Of a stretch of DNA of 64,000 nucleotides, positions 57,495 to 64,000 are shown one piece after another (the stretch's first letter is position 1; each line of letters starts with the position of its first letter). Source of the DNA: Delphinapterus leucas (taxonomy: Eukaryota > Chordata > Mammalia > Artiodactyla > Monodontidae); assembly GCF_002288925.2 (NCBI RefSeq), contig NW_022098076.1:74911873-74975872 (forward strand), given 5' to 3'. The notes under the pieces are model-generated. The model was given only the letters and a program-made list of their open reading frames with translations. It had not been told where the DNA came from and made no database searches. Made by a program: the position numbers and the translations under genes.

Positions 57495-57660
57495 AAACCA
57501 AGGCCTTTAGACTAAGGGAGTTCTGAGTTCAAGTCCACACATGACCAGTGACCAGTTGTGGAACCTCAGACAGTCTGCTCATCATTTAGAATGGGGATGA
57601 TGATACTTCACACTTCTCGGGGTGGATGTCAGAGTCAGAGGAGATAATGGAAAAGAAGAT
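57495..57660 (+). repeat. MIR SINE relic
   Basis: Forward MIR: 'ttctgagttcaagtccac', 'gttgtggaacctcagacagtctgc', 'tttagaatggggatgatgatacttc'. Confidence 0.72.
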
Positions 57661-58264
57661 GCTTGGGAACTTGTTTCCTTAGTGTGTGGCTAGTGGTGGG
57701 TGTCGGCAATGTTTGCTGCCTGAGTGAATAAGAGACAGGACAAGGGAAGGGTGGAGAAGGAGGGAAGGACAGAGGGAGAGAGGGAAGAAAGAGGAGAATG
57801 AAGTTTCCAGGGACCCTTGCTTTTGCAAGTATCGAAGTCTGAAGCAAACTGAACTTAGAGGCTGCTCTGTCTGCAGGTTCTGGGCCCGAGATTTTCTGTG
57901 TCTCAACTTTGTCATTGGACACTCACCGACAAAGCTTTTCTTTTTCTTTTTTCTTCCCCTGCTCAGAGTTTAAGGGAGCAGAGAGCATCAATTTAACAGC
58001 CAGCACAGAGGGGTTGATTAATAACTGTTGGTTTGTGTCTGGAGGACTTCTCCAAAGGGAGAGCTCCCTTGACCAGCAAGGCTTCCCACTCCCCGCTCTC
58101 CCCACCTCGCTCTGTGCCCCACTTTCACTGTGACCCTTCTCAGTTCTCAGGCTTCCCCTGCTCCCTCCCTCCTCAAGGCCTTTGCCACATCTCCTGTGGG
58201 CCTGGAACACTTCTGATGCAGGGCATCTCCAGGACCCTGCCACTTTCCAACTGAGTTACCCAGG
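57661..58264. other. Mostly unique; small L2-like patch
   Basis: 'caaggcctttgccacatctcctgtgggcctggaac' at 58175-58210 resembles a forward L2 piece. Otherwise nothing recognised. Confidence 0.4.
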
Positions 58265-58410
58265 TAGGTCAGTGAAACCCTCTGGGTTTCAGTTTCCTTA
58301 TCTGTAAAGAGAAAAATCTAGACACAGCCCTTGGCTTCTTGGGAAAACTAAATGGGATCAGGTAAGGGAAAGACGTAGCCCAAGGCCTGGCTCAGGGCCC
58401 TTGCACAGGT
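58265..58410 (+). repeat. MIR SINE relic
   Basis: 'gtttcagtttccttatctgtaaagag', 'ctaaatgggatcaggtaaggg', 'gcccaaggcctggctcagg'. Confidence 0.6.
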
Positions 58411-58717
58411 GATGGCCACTCTTTGGTTCATCAGAGTAGCTTCCTCCTCCCTCTCTCTGGGGGTGCTGTCACCTTCCATTCCATTCCTTACTCTTCTCCT
58501 CCCCCAACAAAGACTGACTTTGGACAGTTTCCTCCCTGTCACCAAAGGTAAGCCCATCGCCTCTCAACCTACCTGCATCTTTGTTTTACTGGATGTGGGA
58601 GAAGTTAGGCAGATTTTCAAACTTTACACAGTTCTGCAAGTATACCACTGCGTAGCATCTTCTCTGTTGGGCTAATAGCTAGAAGCTCTGTTGGGAGTTA
58701 GCCTCCTGCTTGAATTC
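58411..58717. other. No feature recognised
   Basis: Unique-looking DNA adjoining the retrocopy's tail. Confidence 0.4.
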
Positions 58718-59390
58718 TTTTTATTTTATTTTTCTAATAAAAACCACTTTTATTTACTAACCAAAGGGTTGATCCTAATTAAAGGAATACTTTGAAATAG
58801 TTGCAAGTAAAATGTTTGTGATAAAGATAATCGAACATAGGAAAAGAAAATAAGAAGCAGTATGGAGATTTGAAGAGAGCTTGCTTATCATCTCACAGCT
58901 AATTGTTATGAAATTTTTATTCGGATTTTCCATAGATCTGAACACAGGTGACATTGTTCCTAATGCATTGCACCACGAATTTTCCATCTTTCATTTTTCT
59001 TGTCATTCTTTCCCCTTTCTCATTCTGTTCCTGGTGTGGAACCAATGCACCATCAGCAAAGTTGTAGATCTGAGTTTTTTCTGCCATCAGCTGTAGTTTC
59101 TTCAACTCTCTCTCCCAGGTTACAAGAAAACTGTGTTGTTTTCAAAGTGCTCTCAGCTTTTATGTGAGGCTTTTGTCATCAGAAGAGATGACACTATCTG
59201 GTTTTTGGCCATTGTACCCGTTTTCGACAGAGCCGGTTCCCATTTCTACTGCCTTCGTGTATTCATGGAAGTCTATGCTCATTGCCAGGGGCCATCTTTC
59301 TCCCAGATGCTGAATGGTGGTTTTGGTGGGTGTGGCTGGTTCTTACACCCTCTTCAAGCGAGGTGGGAGTGTTTCTAACCTATTTTTAGC
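58718..59390 (-). pseudogene. FABP5P: FABP5 processed pseudogene
   Basis: Intronless minus-strand copy of FABP5, a 135-residue cytosolic carrier of long-chain fatty acids. The coding remnant covers 59324 down to a TAA at 58917-58919. That is 408 bases, the exact length of the parental ORF. The start codon is now AAA. The first part reads HLGERWPLAM-like text matching the family N-terminus. A one-base deletion near 59161-59166 shifts frame and meets a stop. A one-base insertion near 59075-59080 restores it. A 3-base loss and a 3-base gain then cancel. The last 62 codons are open (58917-59105): 'FADGALVPHQ', 'KMKDGKFVVQC', 'NNVTCVQIYGKSE'. The ligand-contact Arg129 is Gln; Tyr131 remains. The 3' UTR matches FABP5, with AATAAA (about 58752-58757) and an A-rich tail at 58718-58735. 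No TSD could be fixed. Confidence 0.93.
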
Positions 59391-59784
59391 CAATCTACAT
59401 ATTGTACGTATCTTTATTTTCACAAAAAGAACCCATTTCCATTATTCTTCATGCTAATAAACAAGGCACCAGTAAAAACCCAGTTTTGATTAGAAAATTA
59501 ACAAAGTCTTAGATGTGATAAAGATCTTGATACTCGAAGGACTTGGGGTGGCTGACCCCAGAGACATGACTTACCCTCTAGTGTCCCTGGGTGATTGGGC
59601 GGATGCCACCCTCTGCTGGACTTTGAGTTCACATCCTTGCTGGGCTTCTCCCTTCTTGTTCTGCTCCCCCATTCCTTATCTGCCCTTTTGGGGGGCACTT
59701 TCATAATAAATCACTGTGTAAGAACCCTCCTCTCAGGGTCTGCTTCTGGAGAACCTAATCTAAGACAGCCGGCTATGCATTTCT
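59391..59784. other. Mostly unassigned
   Basis: 59556-59766 ('catgacttaccctctagtgtccctggg', 'tctgcttctggagaacctaatctaagac') has old LTR/transposon flavour but was not named. Confidence 0.35.
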
Positions 59785-59955
59785 GTTCTCAGATTTGAGA
59801 GCAAATCGGAATCACTAAAGGAGCTTGATGAAAAATGCAGATTGCAAGGTCAGGTCCCAGAGACTGTGGTTGAGTAGGGTGAGGTCCCCAAATCTGCAAT
59901 TTAGTGAGCTCTCGGGGGGGGGGGGCCTGCTGTCTGTGGCCCTGGAGCCTCACTT
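59785..59955 (+). repeat. MER5A-like DNA transposon relic
   Basis: Forward MER5A words: 'ttctcagatttgagagcaaatcggaatcac', 'gatgaaaaatgcagattgcaagg', 'caatttagtgagctc'. Ends are worn. A G12 run sits at 59914-59925. Confidence 0.65.
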
Positions 59956-60439
59956 TGGGGGCCGAGACTGCAGCCCCTGGGGAAGCACTCGTTACACCAG
60001 TAACAGGTTGATTGCTAGCTTGGGCTTCTGCAGCCCCACCCTACCCTGACATCTGCTGATCCCACAACTCCAAGTGGCTTGGCTTCAACCGGGAGCAAAT
60101 TGCCGCTGTCTACAGTCCAACTGGCACTCCCCTGGTGTCAGGCTGATCCTTCAGGCTGGGTCACTTGCACTGCGCTCCAATCCAGCCAGGGTGCTTTTCA
60201 GAGGCCTACATGTTTGAATGTTTGAGAACCACGAGATCTCTCCTTGGCTCCCATTCGTCTGTTCTTCTTTCCAGCATCTGCCCAAGTTGCCCAGTTTTCA
60301 TGTTCTGGTTGCTGAGGCCCCCCTCCTCGCCCACCACACACACGCTTTATCTCGGCATCTCACTTCTCAGCAGCATTGGGGGTGGAACAGAAGCCTGAAA
60401 CAGCCACTTCTGACGGCAAATGTAGTAGTTACACACACG
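59956..60439. other. No feature recognised
   Basis: Unique-looking DNA. Confidence 0.4.
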
Positions 60440-60645
60440 AGCGTTATTTTTACACTTCTTGGGTTGAATCTGGGCTCCATCACTCGCTAGCTGTGTAGCT
60501 CTGGGCAAGTTATTTAGACTCTCTGTGCCTTAGTTTTCTTTTGAAAACTAGAAATAACAAGAGTAACTACCTCTGAGAGTTTGCTTGTCACTGATAGGTA
60601 AAACGCCTGGCACGTAGTGTCCAATGAATGTTTGCTAATCTTATC
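60440..60645 (+). repeat. MIR SINE relic
   Basis: 'gggttgaatctgggctccatcactcgctagctgtgtagctctgggcaagttatttagactctctgtgcc', then 'gcctggcacgtagtgtccaatgaatg'. Well-preserved order. Confidence 0.85.
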
Positions 60646-60926
60646 ATACAGACAGAACAAAATCCTCCAGCTGCCAAACAGACAAGCCACCTAGAGAGGA
60701 TGGAATATCATTTGTACCCTCCACGCAAGGGGGTGCATGCCTCAGGGGCCCTGGTGATGCTGTCTTACTCCTCTTCAGCCCTGCACACTCTCTGCAGTGT
60801 AGGAAACGAGCAGCGGAAATAAGCTGTTTTGCAGCTTTGTTAACAGACATGCGGAAATTTTGACCACAGGGCTAGCCGAATGGACGGGAAAACGACAGGA
60901 TTTGGCCTGGAAAGTAGCCTGGTCCA
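60646..60926. other. No feature recognised
   Basis: Unique-looking DNA up to the CA-rich tract. Confidence 0.4.
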
Positions 60927-61122
60927 ATGCACACTCACGTACTCACACACACATTCTCATCCACTCACGCACACCCTCCCTCACACGATGTACTCACACA
61001 CGGACAGGCTCACACGCACTCACTTTCACACACACTCACTCACACACGGGCTCCAGCAGACTCACGCACTCTCACGCGCTATCTCACAAACACCCTCTCC
61101 ACTGCCCACACTCTCACGTGTG
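60927..61122 (+). repeat. CA-rich degenerate minisatellite
   Basis: About 195 bases made of CACTCAC, CTCACACA and CTCACGCA-type words with little G on this strand. Units vary, so it is a degenerate tandem array rather than a pure CA microsatellite. Chance frames in it give His/Thr/Leu-rich peptides. Confidence 0.85.
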
Positions 61123-61424
61123 AGCCCTGTGGAGTCAGAATTAAAGAGACCTTTATTGGGAGTGGGTGGAGGTGGCAGGATCCAAGCAGGAGGCTCCCTG
61201 GGGTCTACTCTGTGCTGGGCTTGGGGAGGTGACAGGTAAACCAGACTGGCTTCCTGAGTCTTCTGAGTGAGGCAGCCGTGGACAAAAACAATCTCATTTC
61301 AGAGCCAAATAATTAAGCCCTGTGCAGGAGAGTCTGGCAAACTGTGATTGAAGCGGGGAGGCAGAGTTTGAGAGATCTGCCAGGAAGACACCACCACCTC
61401 CACCGGTGGTGGAAAGGAACAGCC
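61123..61424. other. No feature recognised
   Basis: Unique-looking DNA. Confidence 0.4.
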
Positions 61425-61595
61425 ACGTGCCAGGTGCTACGTATGTGCTTTTAATGAAGTAGCTTATTCAGTCTGCTAACGACCGGTCAGCAATGCTGTG
61501 GTCCACATGAGGAAACAGGCGTGGTGGGGTTCAGTAACCTTCTCAAGGTCACTTAGCTCGTATATGTGGGAGTCGGCTGTGAAGCCAATGGCAGC
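61425..61595 (-). repeat. MIR SINE relic
   Basis: 'cgtgccaggtgctacgtatgtgctttt', 'catgaggaaacaggcgtgg', 'aaccttctcaaggtcacttagctcg', 'ggctgtgaagcc'. Confidence 0.72.
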
Positions 61596-61609
61596 ATGTC
61601 CCTAGGGTC

Positions 61610-62160
61610 ACACGGAGGGGGTCATGTTTGAGCTGAACTTGGAAGCTGTGTGTGGGGTGGAGACAGGGGAGGTAGAGAAAAGACATACAAGTGGGAAAGT
61701 GGATGGTGTGTCCCAGAGAAGGGAAGGCAGCCAGCGTGAGTGGGGGTCAGATCTGGGAGGGACTTGAGTGTTTGTTTAAGGAGTTTGGCTTGAGTTTTGC
61801 CCCCGTGGGCAATGGTGGAAAGTAGAGACCAGGAGGAGGAGAACGATTTGTATTCTAGGAGGATGGCTCCGACAGGATGGAAGGAAAGGGCCACAGGTTA
61901 GAGAGGAAAAGCCCAGATGGGAAGCCATTACATTGATGTGGTCCACGCGAGAAGAGATGGGGACCCGATAGGTCCAGTGGCAGAGAGTTACGGCCACCGC
62001 GGTGGTCAGATGGGCGGGACTTTCTGAGTAATGGCAGGAGATGGTCTTGGAGGGGAAGGAAGGGGGAGACCAAGTGTGATAGGAGGTTTCTAGCCAGGAA
62101 GCTGGAAGGATGGTGGGGCTGGTCGTCAAACTAAGAACACAGGAGGAGAGGATCAACTGC
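61610..62160 (-). repeat. L2 LINE fragment
   Basis: Reverse L2 order: 'catgtttgagctgaacttggaagctg', 'gatctgggagggacttgag', 'aaggagtttggcttgagtttt', 'gggaagccattacattgatgtggtcc'. About 550 bases. Confidence 0.72.
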
Positions 62161-62310
62161 ATGGTGATGGATGGGGACTAAATTTTTGGTGGTGAGCGCA
62201 TTGTAGCGTAATACAGAAATAGAAATATAATGTCGTACATGTGAAATTTATACAATGTTATAAATCAATGTTACCTCTATAAAATTTTTTTAAGGTATAT
62301 AATAATTAAG
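62161..62310 (+). repeat. L1-like 3'-end fragment
   Basis: 'gatggatggggactaaatttttggtggtgagcgcattg', 'gtcgtacatgtgaaatttatacaatgttataaatcaatgttacctctataaaa' resembles an L1 terminal segment. Confidence 0.6.
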
Positions 62311-62564
62311 TTAAAAAATTAGTAACCTAAAAAAGAAAAGACTTTCTTTCTAAGAAATGATTGGAAAAAGAGCTAATGGGATAGGAGATTTGAAATGTAT
62401 TGTGATTTCAACATTTTTTCTTAAAAAAAAATGTGTATCTTTGAAACTCTTCCCCAAATCAAAATGTCCAAAAATGTTTGGCTTACAGTATCTTCTGGAA
62501 CTGTAATAAAATAATTGCGTTAGAAAAAAATTAAAATAAAAAACAGGAATAAGAAATTAGACAG
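62311..62564. other. AT-rich spacer
   Basis: A/T-rich DNA with no recognised element. Confidence 0.4.
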
Positions 62565-62917
62565 CACTTTCCTGGTGGTGCAGTGGTTAAGAATCCGCCT
62601 GCCAATACAGGGGACACGGGTTCGAGCCCTGGTCCGGAAAGATCACACATGCCGAGGACCAACTAAGCCCGTGGGCCACAATTACTGAGCCTGCACTCTA
62701 GAGCTCACGAGCCACAACTACTGAGCCCATGTGCCACAACTACTGAAGCTCTAGTGCCAAGAGCCTGTACTCAGCAACAAGAGAAGCCACCGCAATGAGA
62801 AGCCCGCGCACCGCAACGAAGGGTAGCCCCGCTCGCCGAAAACTAGAGAAAGTCCATGCACAGCAACGAAGACCCAACGCAGCCAACACTAAATAAAATA
62901 AATTTATTAAAAAACCC
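62565..62917 (+). mobile_element. Long CHR-1-type SINE
   Basis: At 353 bases it is the longest SINE here. Head 'tttcctggtggtgcagtgg', canonical pol III B box GGTTCGAGCCC at 62619-62629, then repeated 'ccacaactactgagcc' modules, and an AATAAA-rich tail. A perfect 14-bp duplication AAGAAATTAGACAG flanks it (62551-62564 and 62918-62931). Confidence 0.96.
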
Positions 62918-62931
62918 AAGAAATTAGACAG

Positions 62932-63549
62932 GTACACTACATAAAGTATATACGTTTCTCTTGTTTAACTGATTTGCATAGTCTACTAAAAAAAAAGAAC
63001 ACAGGAGAACATGTTGGTGGGAGAGGCAGTGAGGGATAGGGCATGGATGCAATCATTTGGAAGAAGGTCCTGGAGCTGACACTGGGGCTCTAGCCACAGG
63101 AGGCTCTGCTGGTCCCAGGACCTGTGGGACAGTTGCGTGGGGCAGTGCCCTGAGGAGAATACCCACGTGGGAGGCTGGGAGAGCTGCCAGCGCTGCTTGT
63201 CAGAGAGGTCAGGCAGAGAGTATCCCACTGGGAGAGAATGGTCCACGTGTGTGTTCTGGGACTGCCCTTCCTCGTCCCCTCCCTCCTAGGGACCAGCTCT
63301 TCCCCTCAGAGCCTGCTTTCTTCAACTGCCCTCTTCCCCATGGCCGCCACCATGACTTGAGCTCCTGCTTCCAGCTCTGCTTCTCTCCACAACTTTGCTG
63401 GCTCAGGGGGAACCAGAAACGTGTAGGGAAACTTTTCTCTTAAAAGCACATAACTAAGACTGAGCCAGCACTGGGAACCACTGTGCTGAGGGAGCATGAT
63501 GGTAGCACGAAACGAGATCCATGGTGTTGACATTGACCAAGATCTCTAC
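62932..63549. other. Unique non-coding stretch
   Basis: No exon or repeat recognised; chance frames only. Confidence 0.45.
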
Positions 63550-64000
63550 TCTTCCCAGCACTGGGCAAAACCCCTGGGGAACAAAGGTGAATGAGACCCA
63601 GTCCTTGCCCTCAAGGGCTTCAGAGACCAGCACATTAACTGTCTCAGGGTGTAGAGGTTGCAGCTGGGTCATCAATGGAGGATCCGGAGAAAAAGGACTG
63701 ATTGATGTCTTCCGGGAGCATTGTGGACACTGCCTCCAAGAAGGAACTTTTGGCACTGGGCCGGGGGTGAGCAGGTTTTCTAGGCAGACGGGAGCAGAAG
63801 ATAGCATGGGGTACAGGGTAGGGAGGGCGTTCTCAACAAAGGAAAACTGCATGAAGCAAGTCATGAACAGGTGGAAGTACCAGCCAGGAAGAACATGTGG
63901 TTTGGTATAGAATATAAGGGAGCAGAGGGGCGGGTGTGGCAGGAGAAGAACCTGGACCGGAAGGCTGAGGCTAAACTGTGAAGGACCCAGTGACTTAGGC
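63550..64000 (-). repeat. L2 LINE fragment, runs off the window
   Basis: Reverse L2 words: 'gcactgggcaaaacccctggggaacaaaggtgaatgagac', 'cttgccctcaagggcttcag', later 'aggctgaggctaaactgtgaaggaccc'. It continues past the right edge. Confidence 0.65.

Noticed and set aside
60927..61122. CRISPR-like array in the CA-rich tract
   Set aside because: Units have no constant repeat/spacer structure, and the window is mammalian; it is a simple-sequence array.
62565..62640. tRNA gene suggested by a perfect B box
   Set aside because: It is the tRNA-derived head of a SINE with a TSD and A-rich tail; no cloverleaf with anticodon arm and acceptor stem was found.

Overview
The window is nuclear DNA from a mammal, almost certainly a cetacean and probably a toothed whale. 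The main evidence is a set of tRNA-derived CHR-type SINEs in the long form and the short GC-rich form (at about 5.1, 17.7, 19.1, 20.7, 36.4, 36.7, 40.7, 54.0 and 62.7 kb). Most sit between clear target-site duplications (TSDs). LINE-1 copies with even-toed-ungulate/whale-type 3' ends are also present. MIR, L2, MaLR/ERV LTRs, MER5A and other hAT elements form the older background.

I found no exon of a functional protein-coding gene, no RNA gene and no CpG island. All open frames are short. Those I can explain are SINE translations, LINE-1/L2 remnants or chance frames. The window therefore looks intergenic or deeply intronic; which one cannot be decided from the sequence.

The best gene-related feature is a minus-strand processed pseudogene of FABP5 (epidermal fatty-acid-binding protein) at 58.7-59.4 kb. 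Its start codon is lost and its internal frameshifts cancel. A second likely mRNA retrocopy lies at 37.3-38.2 kb on the minus strand. It consists only of 3'-UTR-like sequence with AATAAA and a poly(A) tract, and I could not name its parent.

Layout. 0-13 kb: mostly unique sequence with one SINE and MIR/L2/LTR relics. 13.6-17.3 kb: an old L1 with a poly(A)-only insertion and two MaLR solo LTRs, one with a perfect 5-bp TSD. 17.5-20.9 kb: a nested pile, old L1(+) hosting a SINE, a younger L1(-) that itself hosts a SINE, then another SINE. 21.2-22.0 kb: GC-rich stretch with G-tracts. 23.8-25.7 kb: an L1 fragment with ORF1 and the endonuclease part of ORF2, missing its 3' part. 25.8-36 kb: L2, MIR and LTR relics, including a 1.3-kb L2 with a readable reverse-transcriptase trace. 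36-41.7 kb: SINEs, the unnamed retrocopy, MaLR, and an L1 with a 16-bp TSD that split a MIR and later took in a SINE. 41.8-51 kb: an inverted pair of hAT copies, an ERV LTR, MER5A inside an LTR, and a second solo LTR with a perfect TSD. 51-58.7 kb: mainly unique DNA with microsatellites, one SINE and one L1 tail. 58.7-64 kb: the FABP5 pseudogene, MER5A, MIR, a CA-rich tract, L2 and a long SINE.

Nothing here acts together as a pathway. The content is a layered record of retrotransposition. Family names come from recalled consensus sequences, not from a database search; TSDs and motifs were read directly.
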